A program made the position numbers and the translations under genes. Shown piece after piece: positions 34,683 through 42,112 of a DNA stretch of 64,000 bases. This stretch comes from Gammaproteobacteria bacterium (GTDB lineage Bacteria > Pseudomonadota > Gammaproteobacteria > Methylococcales > Methylomonadaceae). Location of the stretch: assembly GCA_018830325.1 (NCBI GenBank), contig JAHJSQ010000010.1, positions 23,673 to 87,672 of the forward strand. Reading direction: 5' to 3'. The notes under the pieces were generated by a model. That model did no database searches. It had not been told where the DNA came from and saw only the letters and a program-made list of their open reading frames with translations. Every line of letters starts with the position of its first letter. Position 1 is the stretch's first letter.

Positions 34683-35373
34683 AGCGACTCTGAAACCCGG
34701 CTGTATCGAAATAGAATACGGCAAGCTTTACAGTATAAATGTATTGAATCGAAACTATTATGACATGCTGAGCGACAGCGAACGGTCTAATGCGATGCAG
34801 CGGCGCACGGCCGAAATGCAAAACCGCTATGTCGAGATTCATGCAAAAAAACGTCTGGCGTTGTCCGAACTCTTGAAATGTAAACCCGAAGCCCTCGTTT
34901 TTGCGGCCGAGGCGAACGGTAAGCCCTATTTACCCGATTATCCGGACTGGGCATTCAACCTGTCGCATTCGGGCGATTATTTTGCGTTGGCCGTGGCCCG
35001 GCAGTGCCGCTTGGGTATCGATCTCGAGGCGGCAAGAAGCCGGTCGAATTTGGCCGGTATCGTTATGAAATGTTTTGCGGCTGAAGAAATATCGTACTGG
35101 GAAGCTTTGCCGGAGGAGGAGCGGATTTCCGCGTTTTACCGTTTTTGGACTCGTAAAGAAGCCTTCGTGAAAGCGACCGGCCGTGGCATCGCCTTGGGTT
35201 TGAACCGTTGCGTGGTCGACCCGAGCGACCCTGGCCGGATGTTGCGCGTCCCCGAAGAATTCGCACCGGCATCGGACTGGCGGATTGCCTGCAACGATTG
35301 GAAACGTGACATTTTTTGCGCGGTCGTGATCGATCGCGCTATCGAGAAAATTCAATGGCGAGAAATCGTATGA
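34675..35373 (+). CDS. 4'-phosphopantetheinyl transferase (Sfp type)
   Basis: 232 residues. It transfers phosphopantetheine from CoA to carrier proteins. The Mg-binding LGIDLEAARSR (D116, E118) and FYRFWTRKEAFVKATGRGI (WxxKEA) are the family signatures; AFNLSHSGDYFALAVAR precedes them. The N-terminal half has no strong pattern, as is normal. Its ATG lies within the last codons of ggt and its stop overlaps the next ATG (ATGA), so the three genes are translated together. No carrier protein, PKS or NRPS gene is nearby. Confidence 0.9.
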   Translation: MTEATLKPGCIEIEYGKLYSINVLNRNYYDMLSDSERSNAMQRRTAEMQNRYVEIHAKKRLALSELLKCKPEALVFAAEANGKPYLPDYPDWAFNLSHSGDYFALAVARQCRLGIDLEAARSRSNLAGIVMKCFAAEEISYWEALPEEERISAFYRFWTRKEAFVKATGRGIALGLNRCVVDPSDPGRMLRVPEEFAPASDWRIACNDWKRDIFCAVVIDRAIEKIQWREIV

Positions 35374-35834
35374 AAAAAATATTTCTTGGTTTGGCGGTTT
35401 GTTTATTTTGGCTGATCAGTGCCGAAGCTCAAGAACTTTATCCGGCCGAACGATTGGGCCGTGGTCGCTTGGTTTTCGAAAAGTCGCGACATGCGATCGA
35501 CCTCGAAGTGGCGATGACCGAAACCGCCCGGTCCAGAGGCTTGATGTTTCGCAAAGCGCTTGCCGACAATACCGGCATGCTGTTTATTCATTCTAAAGAA
35601 GATGTGCTCGGGGTTTGGATGAAAAACACCAAAATGCCGTTGGATATTTTGTTTATTTCAGCGAAAGGTAAAATCGTATCGATTTTGCAGAATGTCCAAC
35701 CTTGCATCACCCCGGTTTGCGGGGTCTACGATTCGCATGCTAAGGCGTTATATATGCTGGAGGTGAATGCGGGAACCGTCGCACAGCTGGAAATAGCGCA
35801 AGGCGACCGGGTTTTGATTGAGTTGGAACAATAG
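35370..35834 (+). CDS. DUF192 exported protein
   Basis: 154 residues from ATG 35370, overlapping the transferase stop by 4 bases (ATGA). The signal peptide ends AEA (about 17-19). DUF192 signatures are visible: ARSRGLMFRKALADNTGMLF, VWMKNTKMPLDILFISAKG and NVQPC. The family consists of small extracytoplasmic beta-rich proteins of unknown function. A frame from an earlier ATG at 35316 lies inside the transferase gene and has no signal peptide. Confidence 0.88.
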   Translation: MKKIFLGLAVCLFWLISAEAQELYPAERLGRGRLVFEKSRHAIDLEVAMTETARSRGLMFRKALADNTGMLFIHSKEDVLGVWMKNTKMPLDILFISAKGKIVSILQNVQPCITPVCGVYDSHAKALYMLEVNAGTVAQLEIAQGDRVLIELEQ

Positions 35835-35997
35835 TAAGCGGTTAGTAGTGAGCAGTAAGTGGGGGACAGTAAGCGGTAAGCGGGGTGAAAGGTGAAAGAG
35901 GAAAGACTCGTAGTGTGCGCATCGCGCACAGTTTTTGGGTCCACTGCTGTTTCCCAAGCTCTTATCCGCTCACTGTTAACTGCTCACCGCTCACCAA

Positions 35998-37134
35998 TCA
36001 ATACCCTGTCAACTCCACATAGCCGAATCCTGTAACTGGCAGCCCGCGATGAGTTCCCATTAACCTTGCCGCGCCTTCCCAATAACGGAAAGCCAAATTC
36101 AATTCCTGATCGTTGACCAGCGGTTCGACTTCGAGTTGCAATTGCTGTTTCGGAATCGTCAAACGCCAGTGGGACGGATAAGTTCGCTTGGAATGCGGAC
36201 TGGTCCATTCGTCGAGTACTTCGATCTTCACGTCGTCGACCTGTAGCGCGACCGGGTTTGATCGAGCCGGGATCAAAGTGCCGGAGCTATGCGGATCGAT
36301 TCCGCCGTTCTTGAGCCGGAGTTGGTAAACCATCAGTTCGGTATCGTCCGATAGCTGTAGCGAAAACCAATCCCAGCCGGCTTGATCTTCCGATAAAGCG
36401 CTGGTGCTCCATTCCCGGTCCATCCAACTATTGCCGGACACCGGAAAATTTTGTCCGTCGATCCTGAAGCTTCCCTTGGTCGAAAGCCGGGTATAGGAAT
36501 AATAATAAGATGCGTTGCCGGCCCTATCGCTTTTTCGGCTGAAACCGCGGTCACCTTGTAAGACCACCGGTTTTTGCGTGCTCAATAATAGGTCGATCGC
36601 GATATCCCGATGTTCGGCTTTTAGGTGCATCGGAAAAATGTCGCCGTTTATTCCTTCGGCAGACCAATCATGCAACCAGACCTGAAAACGGTCGTTACGT
36701 GCGCCGGCCAAATCCAAGGCGGTTCGGCTGAAACGCTCGGCACTGTGAAATCGTCGTCCTTCAACGTCGGTTACCGTAAAATGCGCCATGTACAATTGTC
36801 GGTCGCGCCAGGCCGATTCCGACTCTATATTGTCGGGTGCCAGTGCAAAGCGGAAGAAAGTCAATTGATAACCGAAGCGGCGTCCATTCGGGTCTTCCAG
36901 ATTGCCGGTAAAATACCACCATTCGCTACGGTAATCGTCATGCGCGCCATGATCTTCCGGAAACAGGAACGGACGGGGCTCTAGTACCTTCGCGTAGCCT
37001 TCGCTATCGGCCGTTAACGGACTGCTGAACGAGGATTCCTCAAGGACTTGGTCTTCGCCGACCGAACTGAAATGCAGCCACACTGTCAGTATGGCGATAA
37101 GACAAAGCACGAAAAAGAGAACGATTTTTTTCAT
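35998..37134 (-). CDS. AttH/CrtC-like lipocalin-fold protein
   Basis: 378 residues from ATG 37134, which overlaps the permease stop by one base (TAATG). An N-terminal helix (about 4-22) anchors it in the membrane. The rest is the two-domain lipocalin fold of AttH and carotenoid 1,2-hydratase: SEWWYFTGNLEDPNGRRFGY, YMAHFTVTDVEG, and GNSWMDREWSTSAL. In Att clusters AttH is a periplasmic partner of an ABC transporter. The position downstream of an ATPase and an FtsX-type permease matches attEFGH. A longer reading frame extends upstream into the permease gene and is not real. Substrate unknown. Confidence 0.85.
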   Translation of the reverse strand: MKKIVLFFVLCLIAILTVWLHFSSVGEDQVLEESSFSSPLTADSEGYAKVLEPRPFLFPEDHGAHDDYRSEWWYFTGNLEDPNGRRFGYQLTFFRFALAPDNIESESAWRDRQLYMAHFTVTDVEGRRFHSAERFSRTALDLAGARNDRFQVWLHDWSAEGINGDIFPMHLKAEHRDIAIDLLLSTQKPVVLQGDRGFSRKSDRAGNASYYYSYTRLSTKGSFRIDGQNFPVSGNSWMDREWSTSALSEDQAGWDWFSLQLSDDTELMVYQLRLKNGGIDPHSSGTLIPARSNPVALQVDDVKIEVLDEWTSPHSKRTYPSHWRLTIPKQQLQLEVEPLVNDQELNLAFRYWEGAARLMGTHRGLPVTGFGYVELTGY

Positions 37135-39677
37135 TATTCGGCCCGCAATGCTTCGGCCGGACGGGTACGAGCCATTCGATAGGCGGGCAATATACCGGCT
37201 AACAGCGCCGCGAATACCGCCAGCAGTAAACCTTGAACCAACACGGCAGGGTCGACATAAAAGGCCATTGTCCAGCCGAATGAACGCAAGTAAACGATAT
37301 GGATCAGCACGTAAGCGACAAACAGGCCGACCGGAACGGCGATCAAACCGGCCGTTAATCCCATTAAACCGGTTTCCGTGTAAATCAAACCGGTCAATTG
37401 GCGGGGCGTCATGCCGATTGCGCGCAGAATGCCGAGTTGCCGGGTGCGCTCGAATTGCAGCGCCATCAGTGCGCCGAATACGCCGACGAAAGCAATGCCG
37501 GCCGCGAGCCAACGCAAGGTTTCGGTAATCAAAAATGTCTCGTTGAAAACTTGCATCGAAGCGTCGAAAATCGCCCGGCTGGATTTGAGATCTAAGGCTT
37601 GAGGAAGACTATCGCGCAGACGGCTTTCCAGCACATTCAAATCGCTTCCCGCTAGGCCGTAAACACCGATTCCGGTATAACCCAAGTCCGGCCAATAACG
37701 AAGATATTGCGTTCGGCTCATCGCTAATCGTCCCCGGTCGCCGCTGTAATCGTAATAAACGCCGAGTATCTTGAAGTCTTGCAATCCTTTGGCCGTCTGC
37801 AGCGCGATCGTATCGCCGGCTTTAACTTTGTTGTGATAAGCATAGGGTTCGGTCACGATGACAGTTTGTTGTTCCTCGAAAGCCCGCCATAAACCGGTAT
37901 CGAATGCTTGTTTGAATACGAAGCCGTTTTTCGATGCCTCAGTCAATTCGAACGCCGACACCTTGACCGGCATGCCGCCGGCGGCGATTAGCGTATGCAA
38001 AACGGTGCTGACTTGATCGACTTCGGCAAGTTCCGCGATAATCGCTTTCAATCGCCGATCTTTGAAGGCTTTGTCGCGGGCCGGTTTATCGCCTGCTATC
38101 GAAACATAGAGATCGGCTTGCAAGGTCGTATTCAACCATTGCGAGACGGTCACGCGGAAACTGTCAATCATCAAGTTCATGCCGATGGTTGCGGCAACCG
38201 CGATCATCAGTGCCGCGATCGCGACGCCGGTACGGCTGATTTCTGCGCCGACCATGCGCGGCGGCAATTTGCCGAGAATGCCGAAGTGCCGGCCGCTCAA
38301 CGTTTCTACCGCGGACATGATGACCAAAGTTGCCGACGGCGTAAGCAATGCAAAGCCGAACAACAGTAAAAAAACGCTGGCGAGTCCCAGTTGTATGCTG
38401 GTTTCAGACATAAAGCCGACGGCGAATCCTACCGCGATCAATAGCAAGCCTAACAGCAAGACCGACCGGGTCAACCGCCGGGTTCCGGATTCCAATTGCG
38501 AGCGGGTTAACGCGTGCTTCGGCGAAAAACGGTTCGCTTCGCGTAACGGCGGAATCGCGGCCAGCAATGTAGCGCCGACGCCGAGCAAAACGGCCTTGCC
38601 GATTTGCAGCGGCGAAACCGACAACGCCATGGCGTCGATTTTGAAATAAAGCGTATCGACTGTAGCCGAAACGGGGTGCAGCATGATTTGGCCGAGTAGC
38701 AGCCCGAGCCCGATGCCGAGCGCCGTGCCGATGACTGCCAGCATCAGTGCTTCGGTCAAAATCATTCGGCTGATTTGCCGCCGCGTTACGCCGATCAGGC
38801 GTAAATTGCCGATTAAGCCGCGCCTTTGCAGTACCAAAAACGTCATGGTGTTATAGATCAAAAACATACCGACCAAAAGCGACAAAAGGCCCATCGCGGA
38901 GAGATTGATCGAAAAGGCTTCGGTCATTTGCTGCATCGATTCGAATTGCGTTTCGATCGAGACTAACGAAACATCGCCCGGCAAAAGGTCGGCGAGTCGA
39001 GATTGAACATTTCGAGTGTCGTTTTCCGGAATAATGGCATCGATATAACTGAGCTTGCCGAACCAGCCGGTGATTTCCTGAACCGTCGAGATATCGGCGA
39101 TCACGATATTGCGAAGCGCTTCCGTTGCTGCAGCGCTACCGGGGGAGATCAAGTCGACGATACGCAACCGATGGTCGCCGGTGCCGGTCGTGACGATCAA
39201 CTCATCGTCTATATCCAATTCCAAAGCTTCGGCGGTGTGCCGGCCGAGCATCGCGGTATTCGCTTCGGCGACTAAGCGAATCGCTGCTTGCGCACTGTCT
39301 TGTCCGTTTTGCCAGCCGGAACGAAAGGCGTTTTCGGCGAATGGGTCGATACCGATCACACGGAGTTTAATTTCCGGATTTTGTTGGATAGGAAGATAGG
39401 TTTGCAGTACCGGTGCCAGGTTGCGGGTTCCGTGCTCGACTCTCAGCTTGCGGTAAAGCATTTCATCAAGCCCGCCTTCGCTGCCAGCAATGCGGTGCGT
39501 GGCTTTTCCCGAAACCGTTCGTTCGGCTTGTTTAAATGACTGTAGTGCGCTATCGAGCGCTAAATCGATAGCGATCACGACCGCGACGCCAAGCGTGATG
39601 CCGAGCAAGGCGAGCGCTAGTTGCCAAGGGTGTCGCAAGAGAAAATTACGGCCGGCACGGTTGAGTATCGTATTCAT
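37134..39677 (-). CDS. FtsX-type ABC transporter permease
   Basis: 847 residues with an N-terminal helix (about 18-40), a MacB-like periplasmic domain, and two FtsX blocks (about 260-380 and 725-845), each with three helices; there are about ten helices in total. EFERTRQLGILRAIGMTPRQL and RRGLIGNLRLIGVTRRQ are the coupling helices that touch the ATPase. The two-block form fits AttF/AttG-like or LolCE-related permeases. The ATPase gene starts upstream, 3 bases away, and the AttH-like gene overlaps its end. Confidence 0.88.
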   Translation of the reverse strand: MNTILNRAGRNFLLRHPWQLALALLGITLGVAVVIAIDLALDSALQSFKQAERTVSGKATHRIAGSEGGLDEMLYRKLRVEHGTRNLAPVLQTYLPIQQNPEIKLRVIGIDPFAENAFRSGWQNGQDSAQAAIRLVAEANTAMLGRHTAEALELDIDDELIVTTGTGDHRLRIVDLISPGSAAATEALRNIVIADISTVQEITGWFGKLSYIDAIIPENDTRNVQSRLADLLPGDVSLVSIETQFESMQQMTEAFSINLSAMGLLSLLVGMFLIYNTMTFLVLQRRGLIGNLRLIGVTRRQISRMILTEALMLAVIGTALGIGLGLLLGQIMLHPVSATVDTLYFKIDAMALSVSPLQIGKAVLLGVGATLLAAIPPLREANRFSPKHALTRSQLESGTRRLTRSVLLLGLLLIAVGFAVGFMSETSIQLGLASVFLLLFGFALLTPSATLVIMSAVETLSGRHFGILGKLPPRMVGAEISRTGVAIAALMIAVAATIGMNLMIDSFRVTVSQWLNTTLQADLYVSIAGDKPARDKAFKDRRLKAIIAELAEVDQVSTVLHTLIAAGGMPVKVSAFELTEASKNGFVFKQAFDTGLWRAFEEQQTVIVTEPYAYHNKVKAGDTIALQTAKGLQDFKILGVYYDYSGDRGRLAMSRTQYLRYWPDLGYTGIGVYGLAGSDLNVLESRLRDSLPQALDLKSSRAIFDASMQVFNETFLITETLRWLAAGIAFVGVFGALMALQFERTRQLGILRAIGMTPRQLTGLIYTETGLMGLTAGLIAVPVGLFVAYVLIHIVYLRSFGWTMAFYVDPAVLVQGLLLAVFAALLAGILPAYRMARTRPAEALRAE

Positions 39678-39680
39678 GGG

Positions 39681-40379
39681 TTAATCGTCGGTTTCGATCA
39701 ATGCATGGTCGCGGATGGTCAAAATACGGTCGGCGATGCCCATGACTTCACGGCTATGCGTGGCAAGTATCAGCGTTTTTCCGCTTTGCCGAACCAGTTT
39801 ATCCAATAATGACATGACTTGTTGACCGGTTTGTAAATCCAGATTACCGGTCGGTTCGTCGGCCAGAACCAATCCCGGATCGTGAATCAGTGCGCGAGCA
39901 ATCGCGACGCGTTGTTGCTCGCCGCCGGAAAGCCGGTCGGGATAGGTATCGAGCCGATCGGACAATTCCAGAGAGTTCAATAAATCGGTTGCCTTGTCTT
40001 GGTCTTTTCTAGTTATGCGCCGGATCAATTCCAAAGGCAACAATAAATTTTCCAACACCGTCAACGTCGGTATCAATTGATAGGATTGAAACACGAAACC
40101 GATATGATGTCGGCGAAACAAGGTGCGCCGATGTTCCGAGAGAGCGGTCAGATCGATACCGTCGATAACGATACGGCCGCTATCGGGCCTGTCGATACCG
40201 CCGAGCAAGTTCAACAAAGTCGATTTTCCCGAGCCGCTCCGTCCCAGCAAGACCAACAATTCCCCGTGTTTTACCGATAACTGCAGGTTATCGAAAATCG
40301 TAACGGGCTGTCCCGATTCGCGGTAGTTTTTGGTTAGTCCGTTGAGTTCGATGAAGGTTTCGTTGCTGGTTGGAGGCAT
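39681..40379 (-). CDS. ABC transporter ATP-binding protein (LolD/MacB class)
   Basis: 232 residues. Walker A is GRSGSGKST, the signature is LSGGEQQRVAIARAL, Walker B is LVLADEPTGNLD, and the switch His is in ILATHSREV. The sequence up to IGFVFQSYQLIPTLTVLEN is typical of LolD/MacB-class ATPases that power FtsX-type permeases. It is the first gene of the three-gene ABC cluster. The substrate is unknown; AttEFGH-type systems export or extract lipidic or peptide compounds. Confidence 0.92.
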   Translation of the reverse strand: MPPTSNETFIELNGLTKNYRESGQPVTIFDNLQLSVKHGELLVLLGRSGSGKSTLLNLLGGIDRPDSGRIVIDGIDLTALSEHRRTLFRRHHIGFVFQSYQLIPTLTVLENLLLPLELIRRITRKDQDKATDLLNSLELSDRLDTYPDRLSGGEQQRVAIARALIHDPGLVLADEPTGNLDLQTGQQVMSLLDKLVRQSGKTLILATHSREVMGIADRILTIRDHALIETDD

Positions 40380-41006
40380 GGGAGTATGGATTAGGCTGGA
40401 TGTTGGTTAATTTTAAAGGGGAAAGGTGAAAGGGGAAAGAAGTAAGCAGTAAGGAATATGCACAAATTTACTTCTACAAGTTTTAGGCACTGTGGAGGTT
40501 CGGCGACTCGCTTGACAGGACGCCGTGAATACATCCATGTAGGCTCGACGGCGGCTATCCCTGCCGCCGACGCCTGTCAATCGAGCCACCGAACCCCCTT
40601 TCAGCATTTGTCGAAGTTATTTCATGCTCGTTCCTAAGCAGCAAACCAAGAAAGAGCAGTTGGCATGTGTTGTAGACCGTTCGTGCTGAGCTAAGTCGAA
40701 GCATGAAGGGCCTAAAAGACTGTCACCGGCTTGGTGAAGCCTCAAACTACCCTTCACCCTTCGACAAGGCTCTCCTGTGCGTAGCTGAAGCGCTCAGGGC
40801 GAACGGTAGTTTGATACACTCAAATGATCTTTTTAGGGTAAACGGTGAATGATGAAAAAAACAAAGTTAGGCCTTATTGTTGACAATTTCTTTTGACTCC
40901 ATGTTTCGGCACCATTCAGTAATACAGGAAATGACGCATGATGTTGTTTTTGATATCTGTTGTAGCTTACTATAGCGATTATTCAAGTTTTCATGGAGCC
41001 ATTGAG
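40380..41006. repeat. Gene-free stretch: family F copy (about 40470-40620) and family B copy (40648-40838)
   Basis: The F copy is a near-perfect long palindrome: GGTTCGGCGACTCGCTTGAC pairs with the arm ending CGAGCCACCGAACC, with the GCCGTGAATACATCCATG core. The B copy (AGAAAGAGCAGTTGG to AAATGATCTTTTTAGGG) has the same two hairpins as 29321-29515 but with the interior in the opposite order. The rest holds the leader of the gene at 41007. Confidence 0.7.
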
Positions 41007-41342
41007 ATGGCGCTTGCGCAAGAAGATTTAATAGAAATTCAAAGGCTCATTGATCAGAGTATTGCCGCCCGTCCGGAGCTGGTTAATGCCAATGTCCGTT
41101 ATGAGCTTGAGCTTCGTGAACGAATTGTTCGGGTAGAGGAGGAGCTTAAGCATCAACGGGAGTTGATGATGCAAGGTTTTGAGATGACTCAGAAGCGTTT
41201 TGAACAAGTCGACAAACGTTTTGAACAAATCGATAAGCGTTTTGATGAAATGCTTAAGCGTCACGATCGGCATTTTCTGTGGCTAGTCGGTTTTATTGTG
41301 AGCTGCGCGGGTCTAACGATTGCTGCGGTGCGGTTTTTTTAA
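41007..41342 (+). CDS. Coiled-coil protein with C-terminal membrane anchor, three heptads
   Basis: 111 residues from ATG 41007. It is a paralogue of the gene at 15939: it shares MALAQED at the start and LELRERIVRVEEELKHQREL, then has KRFEQVD-type heptads, but only three (41190-41252), and ends in a transmembrane helix (about 88-108). GGAG at 40995 is the likely ribosome binding site; a longer in-frame start at 40938 adds a hydrophobic leader not seen in the paralogue. Function unknown. Confidence 0.75.
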   Translation: MALAQEDLIEIQRLIDQSIAARPELVNANVRYELELRERIVRVEEELKHQRELMMQGFEMTQKRFEQVDKRFEQIDKRFDEMLKRHDRHFLWLVGFIVSCAGLTIAAVRFF

Positions 41343-42112
41343 TCCAGTCGGGAAACCGAGGTCACCCATCGTCTTGTTCCTAAGCGCCGGCTCGGGGATT
41401 CCCACTATACGCATCAAGCTAAGCAAAGATCCCTCAGTTGAATCGCTACCTCCTGCGCGTTTAAACAGCGTAGCCCGTATTCCGCTACGCTGCATCCGGG
41501 CTACATGCTTTAATCCTGAAAAGAGCAGTTGGCATGTAACTTATTCAGTCCCCCGGAAATTATCGTTCCCACGCTCTGCGCTCATCGTTATACATAAGTC
41601 AAAAATTACCCTTTTGCAAACTTAGCCAATGAGACCTCAATACCATTTATTGTCACTTAACACACTCGGCTATCCCTCACCTAGCGCTAGGCGATCCGCG
41701 TAGGGTACGCTGCGCGTACCAAAACCGTGCCCTGGCGGTTCGGTTGGCACATGAACATTGCGGGGTTACCATGGTACGCACAGCGTACCCTACAATTTAT
41801 GTATAACGATGAGCGCTCTGCGTGGGAACGATAGGGGCTGTGAATAATTACGTTGGCATGTGTTGTAGACCGTTCGTGCTGAGCTAAGTCGAAGCATGAA
41901 GGGTCTACAACGCTTTCACCGCCCTGGCGAAGCCTCAAACTAGCCTTCACCCTTCGCCAGGGCTCTCCTGAGTATGGCCGAAGGAACCAGGGTGAAAGGT
42001 AGTTTGAGTCTCTCAGCTGCTTCTTTTTAGGTTAATAGCACCTTGGGAATTGAGCCGGCTTATACAGGGACCGATAGCAGCTTACCGTTAACTGCTAACT
42101 CTCAACCCCCCC
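41343..42112. repeat. Family B element (41514-42031) split by a family E element (41538-41851)
   Basis: B begins TCCTGAAAAGAGCAGTTGGC. GTTGGCATGT occurs at 41528-41537 and again at 41852-41861, flanking the 314-bp insert that starts AACTTATTCAGTCCCC and ends GTGAATAATTAC. The insert carries a family G fragment (about 41670-41697) and a family C inverted repeat (41700-41793). B then resumes with gttgtagaccgttcgtgctg and ends CTGCTTCTTTTTAGG. No gene is present. Confidence 0.8.

Noticed and set aside
37135..37512. N-terminal extension of the AttH-like protein
   Set aside because: It is antisense-free but lies inside the permease gene in another frame; the ATG at 37134 gives a proper membrane anchor and a one-base overlap.
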